A DNA stretch of 64,000 nucleotides from Flavobacteriia bacterium (GTDB lineage Bacteria > Bacteroidota > Bacteroidia > Flavobacteriales_D > Crocinitomicaceae). Every line of letters starts with the position of its first letter. Position 1 is the stretch's first letter. Below, piece after piece: positions 36,948 through 46,315 of the stretch. Under the pieces are notes generated by a model. The model ran no database searches. It was not told where the DNA came from and saw only the letters and a program-made list of their open reading frames with translations. Position numbers and translations under genes: made by a program. Location of the stretch: the NCBI GenBank assembly GCA_947450325.1, contig CANFUT010000015.1, positions 1-64,000 of the forward strand, read 5' to 3'.

Positions 36948-39221
36948 ATGGTTTTTGATTTAGACATGATTAAGAAAGTGTATGCTAAATTTCCGGAGCG
37001 CATTCAGGCGGCACGTGAAATTACGGGCAAACCGTTGACACTTTCAGAAAAAATCCTTTACGCTCACTTGTGGGACGGAAATGCAACTACAGCATTTGAA
37101 AGAGGAAAATCTTACGTGGATTTTGCACCAGACCGTGTAGCGATGCAAGATGCAACGGCGCAAATGGCGTTGTTACAGTTTATGCAAGCAGGTAGAAAAA
37201 AAGTGGCTGTTCCATCTACGGTGCATGCAGATCACTTGATTCAAGCAAAATTAGGCGCAAGCAAAGATTTACAAGAATCGCTAAATCAAAACAACGAAGT
37301 ATTTAACTTTTTGTCATCCATTTCAAACAAATATGGTATCGGTTTCTGGAAACCAGGAGCTGGAATCATTCACCAAGTAGTACTAGAAAACTACGCATTC
37401 CCAGGTGGAATGATGATTGGAACAGATTCTCACACAGTGAACGCTGGTGGATTGGGAATGGTTGCAGTTGGAGTTGGTGGTGCTGACGCGGTAGACGTGA
37501 TGGCTGGAATGGCTTGGGAATTGAAATTTCCTAAATTAATCGGAATCAAATTGACTGGAAAACTGAATGGTTGGACTTCTGCGAAAGACGTTATTTTGCG
37601 TGTGGCAGATATCTTGACTGTAAAAGGTGGAACGGGTGCAATTGTAGAATATTTTGGAGACGGTGCGATTTCACTTTCTTGTACAGGAAAAGGAACGATT
37701 TGTAACATGGGCGCTGAAATTGGAGCAACAACTTCAACTTTCGGTTACGATGATTCAATGCGTAGATATTTGGCTGCAACTGGTCGTCAGGAAGTAGTTG
37801 ACGCAGCAGATGCGATTGCTGAGCACTTGACTGGAGATGCTGAAGTTTATGCAAACCCTGAATTGTATTTTGACCAAGTGATTGAAATCAATTTGTCAGA
37901 ATTGGAACCATACATCAACGGACCTTTCACGCCAGACAGAGGAACACCAGTTTCTAAAATGCGTGCAGAAGCAGAAGCAAATGGATGGCCATTGAAAGTT
38001 GAATGGGGATTAATTGGTTCTTGTACAAACTCTTCTTACGAAGACATGGCGCGCGCTGCTTCTATCGTAGAACAAGCGGTTGCTCACGGGATTTCTCCAA
38101 AAGCAGAATTTGGAATCAATCCAGGTTCTGAGCAAGTACGTTACACAATCGACCGCGATGGAATCATTGCAACATTCGAAAAAATGGGTACGAAAGTGTT
38201 TACAAATGCTTGTGGACCATGTATCGGACAATGGGACCGTGAAGGTGCTGAAAAACAAGAAAAAAATACCATCGTTCACTCTTTCAACCGTAATTTCTCG
38301 AAAAGAGCGGATGGAAATCCAAATACACACGCGTTTGTGACTTCACCAGAAATGGTTGCAGCATTGGCAATTGCAGGTGATTTAGGATTTAATCCATTGA
38401 CAGATACGTTGACAAATGACAAAGGAGAGCAAGTAAAATTGAATCCTCCAAAAGGAGATGAATTGCCAACCAAAGGATTTGATGTTGAAGATCCAGGATA
38501 CCAAGCGCCAGCAGAAGATGGAAGTGGTGTAACAATCGCTGTAAGTCCAGATTCTTCTCGTTTACAATTGTTGGAAAACTTCCCACTTTGGGACGGAAAA
38601 AATATTTTGGGTGCGAAATTATTGATCAAAGCCAAAGGAAAATGTACAACTGACCACATTTCTATGGCTGGTCCATGGCTGAAATACAGAGGTCACTTAG
38701 ACAACATTTCAAACAACATGTTGATTGGTGCTGAAAATGCATTCAACGGAAAAGCAAACTGTGTTGTAAATCAATTGACAGGTGCAGAAGGAGAAGTTCC
38801 TGCAGTACAAAGAGCATACAAAGCGGCTGGAGTTCCATCAATCGTTGTGGGAGATCACAACTATGGTGAAGGTTCATCTCGTGAGCACGCTGCGATGGAG
38901 CCACGTCATTTAGGTGTTCGTGCGATCATTGTGAAATCATTTGCGCGTATCCACGAAACAAACTTGAAAAAACAAGGAATGTTAGGATTGACGTTTGCGA
39001 ACGAAGCAGATTACGATAAAATCCAAGAAGCAGATACATACAACTTCACAGATTTGGAATCTTTTTCTCCAGACAAGCAATTGACTTTGGAAATCGTTCA
39101 TGCAGATGGTTCGAAAGAAAACATCGCATTGAATCATACTTACAACCAACAACAAATTGAGTGGTTCAAAGCAGGTTCAGCGTTGAATTTGATTAAATTA
39201 GAAAGTCAGAAAAATAGCTAA
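36948..39221 (+). CDS. acn: Aconitate hydratase (mitochondrial-type)
   Basis: 757 residues. It converts citrate to isocitrate in the TCA cycle with a 4Fe-4S cluster. The cluster cysteines are in [11 protein letters not shown] (about 358-368) and [11 protein letters not shown] (about 420-430), the substrate region [14 protein letters not shown] is at about 159-172, and the swivel domain ends with [22 protein letters not shown]. Length and motif spacing match the mitochondrial-type (Aco2-like) family usual in Bacteroidota. A near-promoter lies upstream and a perfect 13-bp-stem terminator follows. Confidence 0.95.
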   Translation: MVFDLDMIKKVYAKFPERIQAAREITGKPLTLSEKILYAHLWDGNATTAFERGKSYVDFAPDRVAMQDATAQMALLQFMQAGRKKVAVPSTVHADHLIQAKLGASKDLQESLNQNNEVFNFLSSISNKYGIGFWKPGAGIIHQVVLENYAFPGGMMIGTDSHTVNAGGLGMVAVGVGGADAVDVMAGMAWELKFPKLIGIKLTGKLNGWTSAKDVILRVADILTVKGGTGAIVEYFGDGAISLSCTGKGTICNMGAEIGATTSTFGYDDSMRRYLAATGRQEVVDAADAIAEHLTGDAEVYANPELYFDQVIEINLSELEPYINGPFTPDRGTPVSKMRAEAEANGWPLKVEWGLIGSCTNSSYEDMARAASIVEQAVAHGISPKAEFGINPGSEQVRYTIDRDGIIATFEKMGTKVFTNACGPCIGQWDREGAEKQEKNTIVHSFNRNFSKRADGNPNTHAFVTSPEMVAALAIAGDLGFNPLTDTLTNDKGEQVKLNPPKGDELPTKGFDVEDPGYQAPAEDGSGVTIAVSPDSSRLQLLENFPLWDGKNILGAKLLIKAKGKCTTDHISMAGPWLKYRGHLDNISNNMLIGAENAFNGKANCVVNQLTGAEGEVPAVQRAYKAAGVPSIVVGDHNYGEGSSREHAAMEPRHLGVRAIIVKSFARIHETNLKKQGMLGLTFANEADYDKIQEADTYNFTDLESFSPDKQLTLEIVHADGSKENIALNHTYNQQQIEWFKAGSALNLIKLESQKNS

Positions 39222-39241
39222 TAAGCGATTTGATAAAATGA

Positions 39242-39277
39242 AAATAGGCTGTTCGATTTGAACAGCCTATTTTTTTT
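39242..39277 (+). terminator. Rho-independent terminator after aconitase
   Basis: A perfect 13-bp stem (AAATAGGCTGTTC / GAACAGCCTATTT) with a five-base loop followed by a T tract. It can also act for the convergent lipoprotein gene, with a shorter T run on that side. Confidence 0.9.
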
Positions 39278-39288
39278 GCGGTGTATTT

Positions 39289-39798
39289 TTATCTATATTC
39301 TATTAATATTCTTCGTCCTCTACTCCTTGTTTCACTATCTCGTTCTATCCAAATTAATTTATACTTTGGAAATATTTTTTCAATCTTTAGCGTGTCTTTT
39401 TCTGTAATTATTAGCTTTTTGTTGATTCCCCATTTTGCTGTTATATTCTCCCCACCAATTGATGACAAATAATTTTTGTCGCTTTTTAGTTTCTCAATCT
39501 TTGTTACAACAGGGCCTTCAGATAAATAGTTCCAAAATTCGGTAAATTCACCTTGATCGTTGAAGATGTATTTATCTTCAATATCAAACTCAAAATCTTC
39601 CATTGTAAATGTACAATCGTATTTACTTGCAATTAAAAAATCCTTTTTTGTTCCTGAACATTTAGTCAAATTTGGGCTATGTTCTTCATCATGGACAATA
39701 TACATCGCAATGATTTTAGCATTTTCTGGTATTTTAATATCGGTGGTTGAACAACCAGTTATAAAATAAAGAAATAATACAATTGATCCTTTTTTCAT
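39289..39798 (-). CDS. Lipoprotein of unknown function
   Basis: 169 residues from the ATG at 39798. The N-terminus MKKGSIVLFLYFITGC carries a lipobox (Cys16). The mature part is mixed alpha/beta and charged, with FDIEDKYIFNDQGEFTEFWN and a basic end RGRRILIEYR; I recognise no domain. Longer in-frame starts (39816, 39855) would place a hairpin terminator-like element inside the coding region and are unlikely. The gene is isolated, facing aconitase, and its upstream region consists of a repeated intergenic element. Confidence 0.6.
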   Translation of the reverse strand: MKKGSIVLFLYFITGCSTTDIKIPENAKIIAMYIVHDEEHSPNLTKCSGTKKDFLIASKYDCTFTMEDFEFDIEDKYIFNDQGEFTEFWNYLSEGPVVTKIEKLKSDKNYLSSIGGENITAKWGINKKLIITEKDTLKIEKIFPKYKLIWIERDSETRSRGRRILIEYR

Positions 39799-39809
39799 TA
39801 TAAATTTGA

Positions 39810-39927
39810 AAGCCATCGATTCACTCGGTGGCTTTTTTTTGTGTTTTTTTGCCACGGATGCACGGATTTCACGGAAAGAGGATAATTTAATTTCTCCTAA
39901 AAAATCCGTGCATCCGTGGCTAAAAAC
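39810..39927 (+). repeat. Composite hairpin element, copy 1
   Basis: A 9-bp terminator-like hairpin (AGCCATCGA/TCGGTGGCT, then eight T; 39811-39840) is followed by a perfect 19-bp inverted repeat, GCCACGGATGCACGGATTT at 39851-39869 and its complement at 39902-39920. The whole block recurs in inverted orientation at 43890-44024. No plus-strand gene needs a terminator here, so the element rather than the gene context explains the hairpin. Confidence 0.75.
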
Positions 39928-39936
39928 TTATTTTAT

Positions 39937-41487
39937 TTAATCAATCAAAATCAATTTACCTGAAGCTACTCTATTTTTAGCATCTTTCATTTGGTAGAAA
40001 TAAATACCTGCTTTTTGTGCTGACAAATCGATTTCTGTAGTATATCCGTGAAATTCTTGCTGGCTTACTTTTTGTCCCAAGGCATCGAAAACAGTCAGTT
40101 GAATGTCGTTGATTTCAGCTTGCTCAACGTGGAAAATTCCAGTTGAAACATTTGGGTAAATCTTGATTAATGAAGCCAACGTTTGTTCGCCAACACTTCC
40201 TAAAAAGCTTACGCAATCTACTACCGATTCTAAAGTTTGAGTTGTAATTGTTGCAGGATTTGAAAAAGTGTTTAAACCTGTAGAAGAAACAAATACGATA
40301 TCATTTGCAACAATCGGACTCGTTACCACGGTGGCAGCATTGTCTTCACTTAAACAATATACAGTTGAGTTTTCAAAATTCTCATCCATTTTGATGATTC
40401 CAATGTGTTTTTGAACCAAAAGCTTAACTCCATAAATTGGTCCATTTCCAACAGCGAAAACGCGTTTGTTTTTGGTTTCAACGATAGCTACACCAATCAT
40501 AAATGGTCTTTTGTATGCAACGGTTGCATTTAATTCTTTGTTTGCCTTAAAAATTCTTGAGCCAAAGTCAGCAGGATTCATAAAAATGAATGAACTGTCA
40601 GATTGCATCTCAAATTTTAACTCATCAGGAAATTGGCAATCTTGCCCAAAGAAAACGGTTTCGTTTGCATTTTCTCCGTTGAAATCAGTTTTTATTACAG
40701 CAATTGAATAGTTGTTTAAATCGAGTGTCAACATCGCAGGACCGTGATTGGTCATTTCCATGCCGTAAGTTTTAGCATTCAAATATTTTTTGGTCCATTC
40801 ATAATCTCCAGCATCTGTGAAATGATGTAAAGTACCAAACTTGGTTGCGGTCGTGCTGTCGTTGTAACCTGAAACATATAATCCATTCGAAGGTGTCGAT
40901 TGAATCGCATTCACATAAACGGTAGAATCTCCAGCAGCATCTAAAATATGCGTCCAATCTACAATTCCATTCGATGATAATTTAGCAACGAAAATACTTT
41001 CGCCGTAATTGATATTCCCCGCAACTGCATATCCACCGTCATTCATTTCTGTAACCGCACTGATTTCATAATATGAATTGTTTGCAATTGCCAAAGATTT
41101 AGACCAAAGCGTATCGCCCAAATCATTCAATTTCAAAATGTAACCTTCGTATTGCAAGTTATTATTATTGACAGCTTTTCCAACTGCAACATAATCGTTG
41201 TTACTGGTTTCTATCAGTTGATTGAAAACTACATCGTTTGAAAGTGGACTTTGAACATCTACAAATTTATTCCAAAGATAATTTCCCAAAGAATCGACTT
41301 TACAGATAAATCCTGCGTCGAAATAGGAAATTCCGGCAAGTAGCAAACCACCGTCAGAAGTTGCCAAAACAGCATTGGCTTCTAAATCACCCGCAGCTTT
41401 GTAAAAAACTTTGGTGTAAAGTGAATCTTGTGACCAAGTGTTCATTGTCATTAAAGTGACAATTGTTAAGAGTAAGTTTTTTTTCAT
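39937..41487 (-). CDS. T9SS type A sorting-domain protein
   Basis: 516 residues. Signal peptide MKKNLLLTIVTLMTMNTWS, then beta-propeller-like repeats of the form DGGLLLAGISYFD, NDYVAVGKAVNNN, DGGYAVAGNINYG, NGLYVSGYND (about 45-210), as in secreted proteins that list event-like beta strands. The C-terminal ~75 residues form a type A sorting domain (LIKIYPNVSTGIFHVEQ...ALGQKVSQQEF...AGIYFYQM...SGKLILID). Exported by T9SS. I use the ATG at 41487; a TTG three codons upstream is possible. Function beyond surface location unknown. Confidence 0.82.
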   Translation of the reverse strand: MKKNLLLTIVTLMTMNTWSQDSLYTKVFYKAAGDLEANAVLATSDGGLLLAGISYFDAGFICKVDSLGNYLWNKFVDVQSPLSNDVVFNQLIETSNNDYVAVGKAVNNNNLQYEGYILKLNDLGDTLWSKSLAIANNSYYEISAVTEMNDGGYAVAGNINYGESIFVAKLSSNGIVDWTHILDAAGDSTVYVNAIQSTPSNGLYVSGYNDSTTATKFGTLHHFTDAGDYEWTKKYLNAKTYGMEMTNHGPAMLTLDLNNYSIAVIKTDFNGENANETVFFGQDCQFPDELKFEMQSDSSFIFMNPADFGSRIFKANKELNATVAYKRPFMIGVAIVETKNKRVFAVGNGPIYGVKLLVQKHIGIIKMDENFENSTVYCLSEDNAATVVTSPIVANDIVFVSSTGLNTFSNPATITTQTLESVVDCVSFLGSVGEQTLASLIKIYPNVSTGIFHVEQAEINDIQLTVFDALGQKVSQQEFHGYTTEIDLSAQKAGIYFYQMKDAKNRVASGKLILID

Positions 41488-41549
41488 TTTCTTCAATTTT
41501 GATATTAGTAAAAACGAAATACTATGCTAATTCGTTTGTAATTAAGAAT

Positions 41550-43676
41550 TTATTTTATCCACATTAATTTTTCACGTTCTACTTTCATGCGCAAGAAACC
41601 GAAAGTAACTGTGACAATTGTTCCTGAAATTTCTTCCACACTTCCAGATTGTTTGGTTTCAATCAATTTCACCACTGAACCAACTTTGATTTTGTCTCGC
41701 TGGTAAGTATCAACTTCAGGTTTTCCTGGTTTCACTTTTTTGGGTTTATTCGCATTGACTTCGGATTTCAGCTTTTCAGCCAATTTTACTTGTTCAATTT
41801 TCCCTCTTTCAACCGTTAAATATTTTTTCACCTCCTCTATCAAAGGCTGATTGGCGTCTTTTTTTCTAGTTTTCGTTTGATATCGATCGATGAAGGTTTT
41901 CAGTTTTTTCCCTAAATTGACATATTTGTTGTCGCGCTCCATGGCGATTTGCTGTTGCGCCAATTTTTCTTCGAAGCGTTTTTTCTTTTCGTTGTAGGAA
42001 ACACGTGCTTCTTCGGCCAATTGTTGCGCTTCAATGTGCTCGTTGTTGAGTTTTTCTAGATACGTTTTCTCCCGTTGCAACTCGCTCAATAACCTGTCCA
42101 TATTGACTTTGTGTTCGTCAATTTTCGTTTTGGCTTCTTCAATCAATTCCAATGGAATTCCATTGATTTGCGCCACTTCGAAGGTAAACGAACTTCCTGG
42201 TTGACCAATCGAAAAACGATACAGCGGTTCCAAGGTTTCCGTATTGAACAACATGCACCCATTGATGGCATTTTTCAAACGATCTGCTTTCAATTTGATG
42301 TTTCCATAATGCGTGGTGATGACACCAAAACATTTTTTATTGTACAATTGCTCGAAGAAAACTTCCGCCAAAGCGCCGCCTAAATCGGGATCTGAACCGG
42401 TTCCAAATTCATCCAACAACAACAAAGTTTTGCGATTGGAAACTTCCAAAAAATGCTTCATTCGCTTCAGTCGATACGAATAAGTACTCAATTCATTTTC
42501 TATCGATTGATTGTCGCCAATATCCGTTAGAATGGAATGAAAAAAGGACATTTTACTGTTTGGATGCACCGAAACCAATAAACCAGCCTGCAACATTAAC
42601 TGCGACAATCCAATGGTTTTTAAAGTAATACTTTTTCCACCAGCATTCGGACCAGAAATGACCAACATGCGCGAAAATTTGTCCATGATCAAATTCTGTG
42701 GCAAAGTTTTCTTTCCAATGGCACGGTTATTTTTCCATAAAATCGGATGAAAAGCATTGATCAATTCGATATGGGGTTCGTCTGAAATGGAGGGTAAATC
42801 TGCGTTTAAATCAATTGCCAGTTTTGCTTTGGCATTAATAAAATCCAATTCCGTCAATAAATTCTGGTAACCTTGAATCAAAGGAAAATGATGTGCAATA
42901 GATTTAGTGAGCGCTTGCAAAATTCTGAAAATCTCTTTGCGTTCATCGTCGGTCAACAATTCTAATTCGCTATTCAATCCAACATTTACTTCTGGTTCGA
43001 TGTAAGTCAAGCTTCCCGTTTTCGAAGAACCAACGACAGAACCTTTGATTTTTCTTTTGTGTGTAGACTGAACTGTCAGCACTCGACGATCATTGACAAA
43101 AGTTTCTTTGGTATCTCCCAACAAACCTTCTTTCAATAATTTGCGCATTTCTTTGTCAAAATTTCGGTTGATTTGATTTCGAACCGCATTGATTTTTTGA
43201 CGAATAGCATATAGTGCTGGCGAAGCATCGTCTTTGATATTTCCGCGTCGATCGAAAACTTTTTCAATCGCTTCGATGATTTCTTTGGTATAGTAAACTT
43301 CATTGAGCAAACCGACCAAATTGGGATATTCTTTTTCGCGTTTATCAAAGAAATATAAGATCGCATTCACCAACTCAGATGCACGTGAAATGCGCACAAA
43401 ACCTTCTTGTTCGAGCACCGCATTGTGAATCGGCAAAAACCTCAATTCCTTCTGTAATTCGTCAAAATCAAGTCCTGGAAAAGATTCACCTTCCGTCTTA
43501 ATCGTATGAAATTCTTTCAATTTATCCAATTCCAAACGCAAAAAATTGGTTTGAGAAGTTGGCATCAATTCTTTCAATCGCTTTTTAGCCGTCGGACCAA
43601 TCCCCAACTCTTCCAACCATTCTTGAATCGTTGTAAATTCTAAGTCCTGTAACGTTTGCTGATCGAATGAATTCAT
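41550..43676 (-). CDS. mutS2: MutS2-family ATPase without Smr domain
   Basis: 708 residues. The C-terminal half is a MutS-type ATPase: Walker A SGPNAGGKSITLKT, LLLDEFGTGSDPDLGGALAEVFF (Walker B) and TTHYGNIK. A long coiled coil (about 530-640, EELQREKTYLEKL-type) follows. Unlike the long MutS2 proteins, it ends at about 708 residues with FLRMKVEREKLMWIK and has no C-terminal Smr nuclease domain. MutS2 proteins act on recombination intermediates or collided ribosomes; without Smr, nuclease activity is not expected. It has a -7 box just before the start. Confidence 0.85.
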   Translation of the reverse strand: MNSFDQQTLQDLEFTTIQEWLEELGIGPTAKKRLKELMPTSQTNFLRLELDKLKEFHTIKTEGESFPGLDFDELQKELRFLPIHNAVLEQEGFVRISRASELVNAILYFFDKREKEYPNLVGLLNEVYYTKEIIEAIEKVFDRRGNIKDDASPALYAIRQKINAVRNQINRNFDKEMRKLLKEGLLGDTKETFVNDRRVLTVQSTHKRKIKGSVVGSSKTGSLTYIEPEVNVGLNSELELLTDDERKEIFRILQALTKSIAHHFPLIQGYQNLLTELDFINAKAKLAIDLNADLPSISDEPHIELINAFHPILWKNNRAIGKKTLPQNLIMDKFSRMLVISGPNAGGKSITLKTIGLSQLMLQAGLLVSVHPNSKMSFFHSILTDIGDNQSIENELSTYSYRLKRMKHFLEVSNRKTLLLLDEFGTGSDPDLGGALAEVFFEQLYNKKCFGVITTHYGNIKLKADRLKNAINGCMLFNTETLEPLYRFSIGQPGSSFTFEVAQINGIPLELIEEAKTKIDEHKVNMDRLLSELQREKTYLEKLNNEHIEAQQLAEEARVSYNEKKKRFEEKLAQQQIAMERDNKYVNLGKKLKTFIDRYQTKTRKKDANQPLIEEVKKYLTVERGKIEQVKLAEKLKSEVNANKPKKVKPGKPEVDTYQRDKIKVGSVVKLIETKQSGSVEEISGTIVTVTFGFLRMKVEREKLMWIK

Positions 43677-43680
43677 GGTG

Positions 43681-43688
43681 CAAAAATA
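43681..43688 (-). promoter_or_regulatory. -7 box for mutS2
   Basis: TATTTTTG on the minus strand, ending five bases before the ATG at 43676; the transcript would be leaderless or nearly so. Confidence 0.4.
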
Positions 43689-43689
43689 C

Positions 43690-43889
43690 TTATTTTAGTT
43701 AGACAATAGACCGGAGACAATAGACTTTAGACATTAGACCGACGACATTAGACTTTCTGAATTGCCTTAGTTTATCCATTTAACTTAAAGTTATAAAGCA
43801 ATAACAAAAAATTAGTCTAATAGTTGCGCAGCAAAGGGTCTAATGTCTAACATCTAATAGCGTAGCGGGTCTTTTTTCAAGACTAAATG
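43690..43889. repeat. Degenerate TTAGAC repeats between mutS2 and the composite element
   Basis: The stretch repeats AATAGAC/TTAGAC-type units on one side (43700-43755) and GTCTAAT/TCTAAC units on the other (43812-43860), so the two arms are inverted relative to each other. GCGCAGCAAAG and GCGTAGCGGG interrupt them, much like the GCTTCGCA motifs at 23229-23306. Confidence 0.5.
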
Positions 43890-44024
43890 AGTTTTTAGCC
43901 ATGGATGCACGGATTATTTTATTAAAAATTAAATCCCTCCTTTTTACCATGAAATCCGTGGCATCCGTGGCATCCGTGGCAAAAAAAACATAAAAAAAAA
44001 GCCACCGAATGAATCGATGGCTTT
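43890..44024 (-). repeat. Composite hairpin element, copy 2
   Basis: Inverted copy of 39810-39927: dnaN-side hairpin (44001-44021), T tract, then the GCCACGGAT palindrome (43898-43915 against 43952-43980). This copy has three tandem 9-bp ATCCGTGGC units (43954-43980). It contains the terminator that serves dnaN. Confidence 0.75.
43992..44023 (-). terminator. Rho-independent terminator of dnaN
   Basis: Minus strand: GCCATCGA/TCGGTGGC stem (eight to ten pairs, loop of five), then nine T, 22 bp past the dnaN stop codon. Confidence 0.8.
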
Positions 44025-44044
44025 TAGAATATTTGTGGTTGGGA

Positions 44045-45163
44045 TTATCTGTTTAACATTACAGGCATTACCAACATCAAGATGTCTTCATTTTCATTGT
44101 CGGACGTTGCAGGAACTAATAATCCAGCTCTGCTTGGTTCGCTCATTTGGATTTTGATTTCTGGTGTGTCGATGTTGTTCAACATTTCCATCAAAAATCT
44201 TGAGTTGAAACCGATTTCCATGTCTACACCGTCGTAAGAACAAGTCAAACGCTCGTTTGCTTCGTTGTTGAAATCTAAATCTTCAGCAGAAAGTGACAAT
44301 TCAGAACCAGCAATTTTAAGCTTGATTTGGTGTGTTGTTTTGTTTGAGAAAATCGAAACTCGTTTGATAGAACCTAAGAATTGTAATCTATCAACAGTCA
44401 ATACATTTGGATTTTCTTTTGGAATAACCGCTTCGTAATTTGGATATTTTCCGTCGATTAAACGACACATTAAAACCAAATCATTGAAAGTAAAAACCGC
44501 ACTTGAATCAGAATATTCAATCAACACTTCTTCGTCGCCTCTCAAGTTTGATTTCAACATGTTCAACGGTTTCTTTGGCAAAATGAAAGATGAACTTCCT
44601 GTTGCTTGTGAATCTGTTCTTTTGTATCTAACCAATTTGTGTGCATCTGTTGCTACAAAAATAATTTCTGCTGGCGAAAATTGACAAAAAACACCGCTCA
44701 TGACAGGACGTAAATCGTCGTTTCCTGTTGCAAACAAAGTTTTGCTGATTGCTTTCGAAATGATATCTCCAGAAACACGAATTTTATCGCTGTTTTCAAT
44801 CATTGGCGCTTTTGGGAAATCGTCACCGTTGTAACCAACCATTTTAGATTTACCATTGTCGTAAGAAATCTCAATTCCGAAATTAGAACGATCTACCAAG
44901 AAAGTACAAGGTTGATCTGGAAGATTTTTTAAAATATCCAATAAAATTTTAGCAGGAATTGCAATTTTGCCTGATTCGTTGGCTTCGACTTCCAATTTTG
45001 TACGCATGGTCGTTTCTAAATCTGAAGCAGAAATAGTCAATTCTCCATCTACAATATCAAAAAGGAAATTGTCCAAAATTGGCAATGTATTGCTAGTGCT
45101 AAGTACACCACTGATACTTTGTAGGTGTCTCAATAACGTGGTACTCGAAACGATAAAGTTCAT
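44045..45163 (-). CDS. dnaN: DNA polymerase III sliding clamp (beta subunit)
   Basis: 372 residues, three repeated clamp domains of ~120 residues each. Family features: N-terminal MNFIVSSTTLLRHLQSISGV, GKIAIPAKILLDILKNLPD, DDLRPVMSGVFCQ, VATDAHKLVRYK (about 170-181), RVSIFSNKTTHQIKL and the terminal LMLVMPVMLNR. The clamp tethers the polymerase to DNA. It lies downstream of the gldF-gldG-DUF4340 genes in the same orientation, as in many Flavobacteriales, with a -7 box of its own upstream. Confidence 0.96.
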   Translation of the reverse strand: MNFIVSSTTLLRHLQSISGVLSTSNTLPILDNFLFDIVDGELTISASDLETTMRTKLEVEANESGKIAIPAKILLDILKNLPDQPCTFLVDRSNFGIEISYDNGKSKMVGYNGDDFPKAPMIENSDKIRVSGDIISKAISKTLFATGNDDLRPVMSGVFCQFSPAEIIFVATDAHKLVRYKRTDSQATGSSSFILPKKPLNMLKSNLRGDEEVLIEYSDSSAVFTFNDLVLMCRLIDGKYPNYEAVIPKENPNVLTVDRLQFLGSIKRVSIFSNKTTHQIKLKIAGSELSLSAEDLDFNNEANERLTCSYDGVDMEIGFNSRFLMEMLNNIDTPEIKIQMSEPSRAGLLVPATSDNENEDILMLVMPVMLNR

Positions 45164-45184
45164 CTTCTTTTATTCTTTTGATAA

Positions 45185-45192
45185 CAAATATA
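45185..45192 (-). promoter_or_regulatory. -7 box for dnaN
   Basis: TATATTTG on the minus strand, 22 bp before the ATG at 45163, between dnaN and the DUF4340 gene. No TTG at the ideal -33 position, so dnaN may also be read from the gldF promoter. Confidence 0.4.
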
Positions 45193-45197
45193 CATTT

Positions 45198-46268
45198 TTA
45201 CTTTTTGTTGGCAGATTTTTTCTTCAAAAGCTTTTCATCATTTCCAACATTTTGAGGAGCTTGACCGAAATAAATGTGTCCCATCATCAATGGTGAGAAC
45301 ACAAAATACTGACATTTCACCAAATCTCCTGAAGGTAAAACACACCAGAAGCGATTGACATCAGCATTGGTTGAATCTCCAAAATCATTTACTTCTTTAA
45401 CGCCAGTACCTTTCATTCGGTACATTTTCAACTTGTTCAATTTTCCATTTACTTCCTTTACAGAAAGTTCACAAAATGGCGTGGATTTTTTCAAACTGTC
45501 TATTTGTTTTGGTCCAAATTCATAATTGACCAATTCAAAATGGATTTTTCTGTAGTTATTCAAATAGCGAACAGCCATGTTTGTATCGATATTTGGAATG
45601 ATTTTCCCAACGTGTTTTACTGTAAACTGATTTCCATTTTTTTCCACGGAAAAACTTCTATTTGGAACATCGTTGAATTTCACATCCACTTTGGCGATTT
45701 CATCTCTTTCTAGTGCAAAAATATTGGTACATTTCCAGCGTCTTGGATCTGCAAAAAATCTTGGTTCGATAATTCCGTTCAAGCCTTTCACTTTCATGAT
45801 GACAGGCAAATCACTTTTTTCGTCAGGTGTTTCCAGCAACATGTAAGTTCCATAATGATCTTGCGTTGAAAATCCGATATACCAAGTTTTTGACCATTCT
45901 CCGTGTTGAAAAATCTCCACCTTGATGTTATTTGCAGCCATGCGATTGGTGATGTTTTTGATCGCCTGCTCCGGAATATATCCTTTGAATTCAATGTTTC
46001 TGAATGTCTCTAACATCATGTGAACTGGCTCTTGAATGATACAATCGCCTTTTGCATCTGTCCATTCTCCACCGACAGCAAGTTTCATCTCAAATTTATT
46101 GTTGTAAGCATCCGTCAAAATGATTTTGTCAATGCTTGTTGTATCTTCGATTGAAAACTCTAGCAATTCAGAATCTGACTTTCCGCTATTTCTCACCAAA
46201 TTAGTAGCTAAAAAAGCCAAGAAACCTAGAATTGCAATGGCAACAACTAAAACGATATTTTTTTTCAT
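45198..46268 (-). CDS. DUF4340 domain-containing membrane-anchored protein
   Basis: 356 residues with one N-terminal membrane anchor (about 5-25, IVLVVAIAILGFLAFLATNLV) and a beta-rich extracytoplasmic part. ELLEFSIEDTTSIDKIILTD and WTDAKGDCIIQ are the usual opening strands of the DUF4340 family, which is often encoded next to GldG-like ABC-transporter proteins. The gene follows gldG by 47 bp in the same direction, so it probably assists the GldFG complex. Function unproven. Confidence 0.8.
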   Translation of the reverse strand: MKKNIVLVVAIAILGFLAFLATNLVRNSGKSDSELLEFSIEDTTSIDKIILTDAYNNKFEMKLAVGGEWTDAKGDCIIQEPVHMMLETFRNIEFKGYIPEQAIKNITNRMAANNIKVEIFQHGEWSKTWYIGFSTQDHYGTYMLLETPDEKSDLPVIMKVKGLNGIIEPRFFADPRRWKCTNIFALERDEIAKVDVKFNDVPNRSFSVEKNGNQFTVKHVGKIIPNIDTNMAVRYLNNYRKIHFELVNYEFGPKQIDSLKKSTPFCELSVKEVNGKLNKLKMYRMKGTGVKEVNDFGDSTNADVNRFWCVLPSGDLVKCQYFVFSPLMMGHIYFGQAPQNVGNDEKLLKKKSANKK

Positions 46269-46315
46269 TGAACTATTTTTTCTTTATTAAATCTTCGAAT
46301 ATTGAAGTTTCAAAA

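Noticed and set aside
39811-39840. Terminator for a plus-strand gene
   Set aside because: No plus-strand gene precedes it closely (aconitase already has its own terminator); it belongs to a duplicated intergenic element.
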